DNA of 64,000 nt from Cryobacterium levicorallinum (GTDB taxonomy: Bacteria; Actinomycetota; Actinomycetes; Actinomycetales; Microbacteriaceae): positions 62,001-126,000 of the forward strand of contig NZ_SOFE01000008.1 of assembly GCF_004402405.1 (NCBI RefSeq), written 5' to 3'. Positions 18,421-25,563 of the stretch are shown here, one piece after another. The notes beneath the pieces were generated by a model. It was given only the letters and a program-made list of their open reading frames with translations. It ran no database searches and had not been told where the DNA came from. Made by a program: the position numbers and the translations under genes. Numbering within the stretch: position 1 is the first letter of the stretch; every line of letters begins with the position of its first letter.

Positions 18421-19446
18421 TCATTCCCCAGCGTTGACCGAAATCTCTTCGGCGAGCGTGTGCCCACGCTTGAGGGCATCGTGACGGGCCTTGATCAGGC
18501 TCGCAATCGTTGCCACGGCCATGCTACCGATGATCACGCCGAGCGAAGTCCAGGTGTCGATCTCGGGTGCCCACAACATGGGGTCGCCGCCGTTGATGAA
18601 GAACACCTCGTTGGTGTGCATCGCGTGCAGCACGAGCTTGACGCCGATGAAGCCGAGGATGACGGCGATACCGTACTTGAGGTATTCGAGGCGTTCGAGC
18701 AGTCCGCCGAGCAAAAAGTACAGCTGCCGCAGGCCCATCAGGGCGAAGAGATTGGCCGTGAAGACGATGAACGGGCTTTGGGTGATGCCGAAGATCGCCG
18801 GAATGGAGTCGAGCGCGAAGATGAGGTCGGTCGTACCGATCGCGATGAACACGATCAGCATCGGGGTGAAGACCTTCTTGCCGTCGATCAGCGTGCGCAC
18901 CTTGGAACCGTCGAATTCCGAGGACATGCTAATGCGCCGACGGAGCAAACGGATGACGCCGTTTTCTTTCTCTTCGGTTTCTTCCTCCGACGAGAACGCC
19001 TGCTTCACCGCGGTGTAGAACAAGAACGCGCCGAAGATGTAGAAGATCCAGGCGTAACTCTCGATCAGCTGGGCACCGAGCAGAATGAAGATTCCACGCA
19101 GCACGAGGGCGATGATAATGCCCACCATCAGCACTTCCTGCTGGTACTTTCTCGGCACCGAGAACCGGGCCATGATGATCACGAAGACGAACAGGTTGTC
19201 GATCGACAGGCTGTACTCGGTAAGCCAGCCGGCCAGGAATTGGCCGGCGTGTTCGGCGTCGCCCAGCACCAGCATCAGGAGCGCGAAGATCAGCGCGAGT
19301 CCCACATAGAAACCGACCCACAGGCCGGCCTCTCGCATGCTCGGAACGTGCGGGCGCTTGTAGACGATGAGCAGGTCGGCGACCAAAATCAGGGTCAGAA
19401 CGACGAGGGATCCGGCTTCGAACCAGAGAGGGAGAGCGAGTTCCAC
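18421..19446 (-). CDS. TerC-family integral membrane protein
   Basis: Membrane protein of 341 aa with about eight to nine hydrophobic segments and the TerC signature SLSIDNLFVFVIIM near residue 82, plus a second acidic membrane motif FALDSIPAIFG near 215. TerC relatives (Alx, YceF, YkoY) export Mn2+ or help load metalloproteins during secretion. The GTG at 19446 has GAAAGG 6 nt upstream. The 5' UTR contains a probable yybP-ykoY riboswitch, which fits Mn2+ control. Confidence 0.93.
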   Translation of the reverse strand: MELALPLWFEAGSLVVLTLILVADLLIVYKRPHVPSMREAGLWVGFYVGLALIFALLMLVLGDAEHAGQFLAGWLTEYSLSIDNLFVFVIIMARFSVPRKYQQEVLMVGIIIALVLRGIFILLGAQLIESYAWIFYIFGAFLFYTAVKQAFSSEEETEEKENGVIRLLRRRISMSSEFDGSKVRTLIDGKKVFTPMLIVFIAIGTTDLIFALDSIPAIFGITQSPFIVFTANLFALMGLRQLYFLLGGLLERLEYLKYGIAVILGFIGVKLVLHAMHTNEVFFINGGDPMLWAPEIDTWTSLGVIIGSMAVATIASLIKARHDALKRGHTLAEEISVNAGE

Positions 19447-19489
19447 GGGGGCCTTTCAAGAAATGACGGGAGTCAGGTGTTACAGAACC

Positions 19490-19630
19490 CGAAAGTCTCT
19501 CCCGCACCGAAAGCATCCGTTCGGAGCCCATCGATACCACCGCGACCGGGGCCCCGCCAGTGCGGCCCGTATTGACGATCGCGACATAGGACCCGATCGG
19601 GCCCAGAGGGATACTCCCCTTCGCTTGCAA
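19490..19630 (-). promoter_or_regulatory. Probable yybP-ykoY (Mn2+-sensing) riboswitch upstream of terC
   Basis: In the minus-strand leader of terC the two most conserved loops of this riboswitch class are present in the right order: GGGGAGTA at about 19612-19619 and GTCAATACG at 19568-19576, separated by G/C-rich helix-forming sequence (GGGCCCGATCGGGTCC). The class controls Mn2+ exporters and TerC genes. I could not fold the RNA, so the outer helix boundaries are approximate. Confidence 0.75.
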
Positions 19631-19722
19631 AATTCTAACAGTGCGCTGGTCGCGCCCAGCACTCGACCCCGGTCGCCGCGGCGCCACCTATAGTTGGACC
19701 TTATGACTATGGACCGGGTTCG

Positions 19723-20856
19723 ATGACGGCCGCTGGCCCCCCGCGCGAGTATCTCGACTGGTCCGAAAACGGAGTGTCGACCTCCGCGCTCTGGCGATCA
19801 GCCAACGGCGCCCCGGCCCCGAAACGTGTCGTGCCGGTTGACGACACCATCACAGCGGATGCCGCCTACCGGCTGGCCTCACAGGGTGTCGCCCTGCTCT
19901 GGACCGGCGATTTTCAGAACGCCCGCCAGATTCTGACCGCTCTGGAACACCGCACCCGGCCCCGCCCCGACAAAACCCAGCGCACCACCGCCGAACTGTT
20001 CTATCGCTACCGGCAGAACCGATCGCACCGGGCGCGCATTCTCAGCCTGCTGCTGGTCCCGCTGGAGATCGGCAACATCATCGGACTGCGCCGGGCTCCC
20101 GACGTGGTCGCCGCCACAGTGGATGCCTATGGGAGCATCGCGGAGGCATCCGTTGTGTCGCTGCACGAGGTGCTCGGCACGATCGGTGCACACCAGTGGC
20201 GCACCAAGGGCATTCGCGTCGCCGCGCTGAACGCCTCGATCTACCCGCACTACGGCACTTTCTTTCCGGTGCGCAGCGAATACGTCGATCTCGTGGCAAC
20301 GGCTCCGCTGGCCGCGCCGCGGGTAGCCTTCGACATCGGCACCGGCACCGGAGTGCTCGCGGCGGTGCTGGCGACGCGGGGCGTACCACGGGTGATCGCG
20401 ACCGATCTCGAGCCGCGCGCCGTGGCATCCGCTCGAGAAACGGTGTCCCGACTGGGGATCTCCGGGCGCATCGAGGTGCAGCTGACCGACCTGTTTCCCG
20501 AGGGGCGTGCCGATCTGATCGTCTGCAACCCGCCGTGGATTCCGGCGACCGCGCATTCCCTGCTCGACGCTGCCGTCTACGACCCCGGCTCGCGCATGCT
20601 CAAGGGCTTCCTGGCCGGCGTGATCGACCATCTGGAGCCGAACGGTGAGGTCTGGCTGGTGCTCTCCGACTTTGCCGAACTGGTCGGGCTGCGCACTCGC
20701 GCTGACCTCATGACCGTGATCGACACCGCCGGCCTGCGGGTGATCGGTGCGCTCGAAGCGGCCGCCGTGCACTCCCGGGCGACCGACACGAGCGACCCGC
20801 TGCACGCCGTGCGCCAGAGCGAGGTCACCTCGCTGTGGCGTCTTCGTACCAAATAG
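19723..20856 (+). CDS. Class I SAM-dependent methyltransferase (PrmC/RsmC-like)
   Basis: Protein of 377 aa with an uncharacterised N-terminal half and a C-terminal Rossmann methyltransferase domain: motif I FDIGTGTGVLAAVLATRG near residue 205 and the catalytic NPPW near residue 267. NPPW/NPPY enzymes methylate planar amide or amino nitrogens, as in HemK/PrmC glutamine methyltransferases and some RNA guanine methyltransferases. The N-terminal domain does not let me choose a substrate. The ATG at 19723 has only a weak ribosome site. A tRNA-Glu terminator hairpin follows the stop by 20 bp. Confidence 0.85.
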   Translation: MTAAGPPREYLDWSENGVSTSALWRSANGAPAPKRVVPVDDTITADAAYRLASQGVALLWTGDFQNARQILTALEHRTRPRPDKTQRTTAELFYRYRQNRSHRARILSLLLVPLEIGNIIGLRRAPDVVAATVDAYGSIAEASVVSLHEVLGTIGAHQWRTKGIRVAALNASIYPHYGTFFPVRSEYVDLVATAPLAAPRVAFDIGTGTGVLAAVLATRGVPRVIATDLEPRAVASARETVSRLGISGRIEVQLTDLFPEGRADLIVCNPPWIPATAHSLLDAAVYDPGSRMLKGFLAGVIDHLEPNGEVWLVLSDFAELVGLRTRADLMTVIDTAGLRVIGALEAAAVHSRATDTSDPLHAVRQSEVTSLWRLRTK

Positions 20857-20876
20857 ACCGCTTAAACAGAAACACC

Positions 20877-20903
20877 CGGCCCCTTCAAAAGAAGGAAGCC
20901 GGG
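20877..20903 (-). terminator. Rho-independent terminator downstream of tRNA-Glu
   Basis: Inverted repeat: CCCGGCCCCTTC, loop AAAA, then GAAGGAAGCCGGG, with one internal mismatch. On the minus strand it follows the tRNA by 6 nt and is followed by TGTTTCTGTTT, so it best serves tRNA-Glu; it could also stop readthrough from the methyltransferase. Confidence 0.75.
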
Positions 20904-20909
20904 CAATTG

Positions 20910-20982
20910 TGACCCCAGCGGGATTCGAACCCGCGTTACCGCCGTGAGAGGGCGATGTCCTAGGCCGCTAAACGATGGGGCC
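20910..20982 (-). tRNA. tRNA-Glu (anticodon CTC)
   Basis: A 73-nt cloverleaf on the minus strand. Acceptor GGCCCCA pairs with TGGGGTC, the anticodon loop is CTCTCAC (anticodon CTC, Glu), and the T arm is GCGGGTTCGAATCCCGC. CCA is not encoded. Compared with E. coli tRNA-Glu the D and anticodon arms are nearly the same. It is transcribed in the same direction as tRNA-Gln and gltX about 10 kb away. Confidence 0.95.
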
Positions 20983-20999
20983 GTTTTTGCAACTTACCG

Positions 21000-21029
21000 A
21001 GTATGCCACACGGACCAGCGCAGTTCCAA
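21000..21029 (-). promoter_or_regulatory. Putative promoter of tRNA-Glu
   Basis: Minus-strand TTGGAA (21024-21029) and CATACT (21000-21005) with an 18-bp spacer, ending 17 nt before the mature 5' end of tRNA-Glu. Spacing and boxes fit a housekeeping sigma-factor promoter. Confidence 0.5.
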
Positions 21030-21125
21030 ACTGAGCGCACACGGCGCGTCGCGACAGCACCAAAACAGCAATCACGACAGCGGATGCTGTTGCGCCACGA
21101 CTCGAATCGCGGTTAGCTCGGGGAC

Positions 21126-21776
21126 ATGAAACTGACCAAGCTGGAGCATGCCGCCCTGATCCTCGAGCTCTCAGGCAAGAAGCTCTACATCGACCCCGGT
21201 TCGTTCACCACGGCGCTGACCGGCACGGCGGGCGCCGTAGCCGTCGTTATCACCCACGAACACGCCGACCATTGGACCCCGGAACAGCTGGGCCGGATCG
21301 TCGAAATGAACTCCGACCTACGCATCTTCGCGCCGGCCGGAGTCGCTCGGGCGATCGCCGCCTTCAATGCCGATCTCAAGGTGACGACGGTGCAGGCCGG
21401 GGACGTGATCGAGGTCGCCCCGTTCACCCTGCGCTTCTTCGGGGCGACGCACGCGATCATTCACGAGTCGATTCCGGTCATTGACAACGTTGGAGTGCTG
21501 GTCAATGACGAGTTCTACTACGCCGGTGACGCCTTCACGTTTCCCGAAGGGGTCACGGTCGGCACACTCGCCGTTCCGGCCGCGGCGCCCTGGATGAAAA
21601 TCAGTGAGGCGATGGACTACGTTTTGGCCGTCCAGCCGAAGCGCAGCTTCACGACCCACGAGATGCTGCTATCCCGGGCCGGGAAAGACCTGTCCAATGC
21701 ACGAATCCAAGGTGTCACCGAGCAGGGTGGCGGCGAATTCTTCGCGCTGGAACCGGGAGACAGCCTCGATCTGTAG
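21126..21776 (+). CDS. MBL-fold metal-dependent hydrolase
   Basis: Protein of 216 aa of the metallo-beta-lactamase superfamily, UlaG-like subgroup. The metal-binding THEHADHW is near residue 44, a further His lies in FFGATHAIIHE near residue 108, the bridging Asp in YYAGDAFTF near residue 138, and the last His in FTTHEMLL near residue 178. The substrate is not predictable; the subgroup includes lactonases and phosphodiesterases. The ATG at 21126 follows CGGGGAC. It is the first gene of the segment between the two tRNAs. Confidence 0.88.
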   Translation: MKLTKLEHAALILELSGKKLYIDPGSFTTALTGTAGAVAVVITHEHADHWTPEQLGRIVEMNSDLRIFAPAGVARAIAAFNADLKVTTVQAGDVIEVAPFTLRFFGATHAIIHESIPVIDNVGVLVNDEFYYAGDAFTFPEGVTVGTLAVPAAAPWMKISEAMDYVLAVQPKRSFTTHEMLLSRAGKDLSNARIQGVTEQGGGEFFALEPGDSLDL

Positions 21777-21806
21777 CTGCGACAGGGCACTCCCCCTCAG
21801 CAAATT

Positions 21807-21840
21807 TGCAGCTACTGCAAATTAGAGTGCAGTTACTGCA
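21807..21840. promoter_or_regulatory. Tandem palindromic operator upstream of the ABC exporter
   Basis: Two 13-bp palindromes, TGCAGCTACTGCA (21807-21819) and TGCAGTTACTGCA (21828-21840), start exactly 21 bp apart, placing them on the same face of the helix. They lie just before TAGGAT (21846-21851), a likely -10 box, 37-70 bp upstream of the ABC ATPase gene. They are the best candidate binding sites for the TetR protein encoded at the end of this cluster. Confidence 0.65.
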
Positions 21841-21876
21841 TTTTTTAGGATCTAGCACCGAACTGAGGGACGCCCG

Positions 21877-22623
21877 ATGGACTCCGAGTGGGTAATTGAT
21901 GCGCAGGGCCTGGAGAAATCCTACGGCTCTGGCACGAGCCGGTTCGACGCGCTGAAGGGCGTGTCCGTGCAGATCGCGCCGGGCGAGACCGTGGCGATCG
22001 TCGGCAAGAGCGGGTCGGGCAAGTCCACCCTCATGCACCTGCTCGCGCTACTCGACGAACCCGACAAGGGAACACTGCAGGTCGGCGGCCAGGACGCCAA
22101 GTCGCTGTCCAAGCGCGCCGTCAACGAACTGCGCAATAAGGAATTCGGCTTCGTCTTTCAGCAGTTCTTTCTCACCCCCAACGTGAGCGTGCTCGACAAC
22201 ATCATCCTCCCGCTCAAGATCGCCGGTATGGGCGGCAAGGAACGCCGCCGCATCGGCATGCAGGTTCTTACGCAGCTCGAGCTCGCCGACAAGGCCGGCA
22301 ACAAGGCCACGACTCTCTCGGGCGGGCAGAAGCAGCGCGTCGTCATCGGCCGCGCCCTGGTCAATTCGCCGCGCGTGATCTTCGCCGACGAACCGACCGG
22401 CAACCTCGACACCGCCACCGGCGCCGTCGTCGAAGACATCCTGTTCGAGCTGAACCGCAGCCAGGGCATCACCGTCGTCATCGTCACCCACGACGAGGAT
22501 CTCGCCGCCCGCTGCGACCGCCAGATCTACATTCGCGACGGACTCATCGTCTCCCAGCTGGCCGCCCACGCCCCCGCAGCACACAGCACTGCAGCAATGA
22601 ACACCGCCGGAGGCGCAGTATGA
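21877..22623 (+). CDS. ABC transporter ATP-binding protein (MacB/LolD type)
   Basis: ATPase of 248 aa for a MacB-like exporter. Walker A is VGKSGSGKSTLM near residue 42, the signature LSGGQKQRV near 147, and Walker B IFADEPTGNLD near 170. The PTGNLD ending is typical of the LolD/MacB/FtsE clade. The C-terminal 25 residues are Ala-rich and variable. The stop overlaps the permease start by 4 nt (ATGA). Substrates of this clade are often peptides, antibiotics or lipoproteins; none can be chosen here. Confidence 0.94.
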   Translation: MDSEWVIDAQGLEKSYGSGTSRFDALKGVSVQIAPGETVAIVGKSGSGKSTLMHLLALLDEPDKGTLQVGGQDAKSLSKRAVNELRNKEFGFVFQQFFLTPNVSVLDNIILPLKIAGMGGKERRRIGMQVLTQLELADKAGNKATTLSGGQKQRVVIGRALVNSPRVIFADEPTGNLDTATGAVVEDILFELNRSQGITVVIVTHDEDLAARCDRQIYIRDGLIVSQLAAHAPAAHSTAAMNTAGGAV

Positions 22624-23912
22624 GAACCAAAGACCTCGTCGCCACCGCGATCTCCAATACCTTTCGCAGCAAGCTCCGCACGACGCTGACCGTGCTGGCC
22701 ATCTTCGTCGGCGCCTTCACCCTCACCCTGACCAACGCGGTCGGCGCCGGCGTCAGCCAGTACGTCGACGCCCAGGTCGGTGCCCTCGGCTCGCCCGACG
22801 TGTTCATCATCACCCAGGCCAGCGATGCGACCGCCGCCGGCGACGGCCCGGTCGAATATGACGCCGAGAGTTCCGCGTCGGTCTCCAGTCGGCAAGGTCC
22901 CCCCGGCACCACGACCAAGGCACTGACGGATGCCGACCTCCGGGCGATCGCCGAAACGTCCGGCATCGAGTCGGTCGACCCGATCCGCTCGGTGCAGCCC
23001 GACTACGTCGAATACGACTCGGGCACACCGTACGAGTTCAGCATCAACGCCACCTCGGCGGTGACCACGGCCGACCTCACGGCGGGCGCGCAGCTCGACG
23101 GCAGTGCCGAGGAGGCGCAGCTGGTGCTGCAGGACACCTTTGTGATTCCGCTCGGCTTCGCCTCCGCGGATGACGCGGTGGGGGCATCCGTTTCTATTGG
23201 GATCACGGACATTCTCGGCGAGAAGCACGTGGTCGACGCCACCGTCGTCGGCGTCTCGCTCGAGAGCCTGCTCGCTGCCGGGGCCGGAGCCAACGATGCC
23301 CTGATCGCCGAACTGGCCGACGCGCAGTCCGGCGGCATCGACACCGCCGTCACGAGCTACGGCGTGGCCGTCGCCCACTTCGATACCGCGCTGGCCGCCG
23401 AGGGCATCAGCGCGCTCAAGGCCGACCTCGCGACCGAGGGCTATTCCGCCAGCACCATCGAGGACCAGCTCGGCGCTGTGCAGACCGTGATCAACGGCAT
23501 CGTCGGTGTGCTCAACGCCTTCGCCGTGATCGCCCTGATCGCCGCGGCATTCGGCATCATCAATACCCTGCTGATGAGCGTGCAGGAACGCACCCGCGAG
23601 ATCGGTCTGATGAAGGCCATGGGCATGAGCGGTGGCAAGGTTTACACCCTGTTCAGCCTCGAAGCCATTTTTATCGGGTTCCTCGGCAGCGCCATCGGGG
23701 CCGGTGTGGCCATCGGCCTCGGCTCTGCGCTGAGCGCCGTGCTGTCGCAGGGCTTCCTCTCCGGGTTGCCCGGGCTGAACATCCTATTGTTCGAACCGAT
23801 GTCGGTGGCCTTCGTCATTCTGCTGGTCATGGTGATCGCGTTCCTCTCGGGAACCCTTCCGGCCCAGCGAGCCGCCAAGCAGAACCCGATCGAGTCGCTG
23901 CGCTACGAGTAG
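22620..23912 (+). CDS. ABC transporter permease (FtsX/MacB family)
   Basis: Membrane subunit of 430 aa with the MacB/FtsX plan: one helix near residues 20-40, a large extracytoplasmic domain (about 45-285), then three helices near 290-315, 335-365 and 385-415, separated by the coupling motif QERTREIGLMKAMGMS near residue 325. It ends KQNPIESLRYE, as many family members do. It forms an exporter with the ATPase encoded immediately upstream. The TetR gene starts 43 bp downstream. Confidence 0.93.
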   Translation: MRTKDLVATAISNTFRSKLRTTLTVLAIFVGAFTLTLTNAVGAGVSQYVDAQVGALGSPDVFIITQASDATAAGDGPVEYDAESSASVSSRQGPPGTTTKALTDADLRAIAETSGIESVDPIRSVQPDYVEYDSGTPYEFSINATSAVTTADLTAGAQLDGSAEEAQLVLQDTFVIPLGFASADDAVGASVSIGITDILGEKHVVDATVVGVSLESLLAAGAGANDALIAELADAQSGGIDTAVTSYGVAVAHFDTALAAEGISALKADLATEGYSASTIEDQLGAVQTVINGIVGVLNAFAVIALIAAAFGIINTLLMSVQERTREIGLMKAMGMSGGKVYTLFSLEAIFIGFLGSAIGAGVAIGLGSALSAVLSQGFLSGLPGLNILLFEPMSVAFVILLVMVIAFLSGTLPAQRAAKQNPIESLRYE

Positions 23913-23955
23913 CGCCGGCAATCCGATAAAGCACACCGATGAACCAGGACGAGTC

Positions 23956-24663
23956 ATGATCGACACCCCCACCACCTCCACTCGCCCGCGCTCCCGCGAG
24001 GACAAGCACCACGCGACGAGCTTGCGCGTGGAACGGAGCGCGGTCAGCCTCGTCCTGGAACACGGTTTCGACAACGTCACGGTGGATATGATCTGCACCG
24101 CGAGCGGCATCTCACAGCGCACCTTCTTTAACTACTTCAAGACGAAGACGGCCGCCATTATCGGTGCCGAACCACCGACCATTGACGAGGCAAGCGCTCG
24201 CGAGTTCATCGCAGCGCCGGGAGACGACCTGCTGCCGGACGCGCTCGCGCTGATGAGCGCGATGGGGCCGCCGGACGGCATCGACGAGCAGCTCTTCACC
24301 GACCGAATTCAGATCTTCGGCCTGCATCCGCAGCTCCTGCAGGAGCAGCTGGAACGGATGAGCCGGGTCACCGATGAGGTCGCTGAGCTCGTCTACCTGC
24401 GACTAGCCCGAGGGGTCGACACAGACACCGAAACCGACGCTGACCGAGTCTTTCGACACGGCCAGGCCGAGTTGCTCACGCACGCCTTGCTGGGCGTGCT
24501 GCGGTTCATGGCGCTGCAGTGGATTCCCTGCCCCCAGTTCGGAGCGACGGCCGACACGAGCCAGGAGGATGGTCGGGAACGCCCCACCCGGCTGACCCTG
24601 GCCGAGGCGCTGGACCGCACGGTCACTCTCCTCCGGCAGACGCTGAGCATCCCGGGTCTATAG
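23956..24663 (+). CDS. TetR/AcrR family transcriptional regulator
   Basis: Regulator of 235 aa. The N-terminal helix-turn-helix runs from about residue 20 to 65 (SAVSLVLEHGFDNVTVDMIC, then GISQRTFFNYFKTK), after an unstructured start. The C-terminal ligand domain is not assignable. As the third gene of the ABC cluster it probably represses that exporter by binding the paired palindromes at 21807-21840. The stop overlaps the convergent response-regulator gene by 6 nt. Confidence 0.9.
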   Translation: MIDTPTTSTRPRSREDKHHATSLRVERSAVSLVLEHGFDNVTVDMICTASGISQRTFFNYFKTKTAAIIGAEPPTIDEASAREFIAAPGDDLLPDALALMSAMGPPDGIDEQLFTDRIQIFGLHPQLLQEQLERMSRVTDEVAELVYLRLARGVDTDTETDADRVFRHGQAELLTHALLGVLRFMALQWIPCPQFGATADTSQEDGRERPTRLTLAEALDRTVTLLRQTLSIPGL

Positions 24664-25563
24664 GAGCTGACCCTGCTCGGTGTCGGATTCGACCGGAAGC
24701 CACTTAACGAGAGCCGCGCGCAATTTGGCCAGGTGCAGCGGCCGCATGAGGTACTCGTTCATGCCGACCCAGCGCGACTGGTCAGCATCGCTGCCGCGCA
24801 CCGCGCTCGCGGTCATGGCCAGAATCGGCATCCGCGTACCGGGCGGCTCGGCCGCCCGGATGGCCGAGGCCAGCTCGTAACCGTTCATCTTTGGCAGGTG
24901 CAGAGCGGTGATTACCAGGTCGTAGTCGCCGCTCGTCCACCGCGCGAACGCGAGCGCACCGTTGTCGGTCACATCCGCGTCGTAGCCCAGCAGGTTCAGC
25001 TGCCACAGGATGAGCTTCTGATTGCTCAGGTTGTCCTCGGCCACGAGGATGCGGATCGCGCCCGGTGCGCGAACCGCAGCCCGGCTTTCCGGGGAGGGCG
25101 AGGCATCCGCTTCTGTGCTCGCCTGCTCGAATTCGTTCCCGCGCTCGAGAACATTTCGGGTGAGCGATCCCGCTTCGTGCGACGCGACCGCATCGTCCAC
25201 CCGCGGCATGAGCCAGTTGATCGCGTCCTGAAGCTCCTGATAGTGCAGGGGCTTGGTGATGTAGGCGTCGCAGCCAGCGGTGCGGGCCTTTTCCTGGTCT
25301 CGGCTCATGGCCATGGCGGTCAGCGCAATCACCGGGATGTCGGCGGTCACCGGGTCGTTCTTCAACTCGGTGGTGGCGGCGAAGCCATCCATTCCCGGCA
25401 GCTGGATGTCCATGAGAACCAAGTCGGGAACTTCGACCCGGGCCAGCGACAATCCACTCTCGGCATCGACCGCTTCCAGTGTCGAATACCCGGCCCGTCG
25501 CACCAACAGCTTGGCCAGTTTCATATTGATCGGGTTGTCTTCAATAATCAGAATCCTGGCCAC
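24658..25563 (-). CDS. Response regulator with two receiver domains, the second lacking the phospho-acceptor Asp
   Basis: Stand-alone regulator of 301 aa with no DNA-binding or enzymatic output domain. REC1 (about 1-120) is complete: acidic pair near residue 8, phospho-acceptor Asp52 in LVLMDIQLPGMDG, and Lys in YITKPL near residue 104. REC2 (about 170-290) has the acidic pair (LVAEDN), but the acceptor position is Ala220 in DLVITALHLPKMNG, and MRPL replaces the TKPL that carries Lys. The GTG start overlaps the kinase stop by one base, so the two are coupled. It resembles DivK/CpdR-like phosphorelay carriers and probably acts by protein contact. Confidence 0.9.
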   Translation of the reverse strand: MARILIIEDNPINMKLAKLLVRRAGYSTLEAVDAESGLSLARVEVPDLVLMDIQLPGMDGFAATTELKNDPVTADIPVIALTAMAMSRDQEKARTAGCDAYITKPLHYQELQDAINWLMPRVDDAVASHEAGSLTRNVLERGNEFEQASTEADASPSPESRAAVRAPGAIRILVAEDNLSNQKLILWQLNLLGYDADVTDNGALAFARWTSGDYDLVITALHLPKMNGYELASAIRAAEPPGTRMPILAMTASAVRGSDADQSRWVGMNEYLMRPLHLAKLRAALVKWLPVESDTEQGQLL

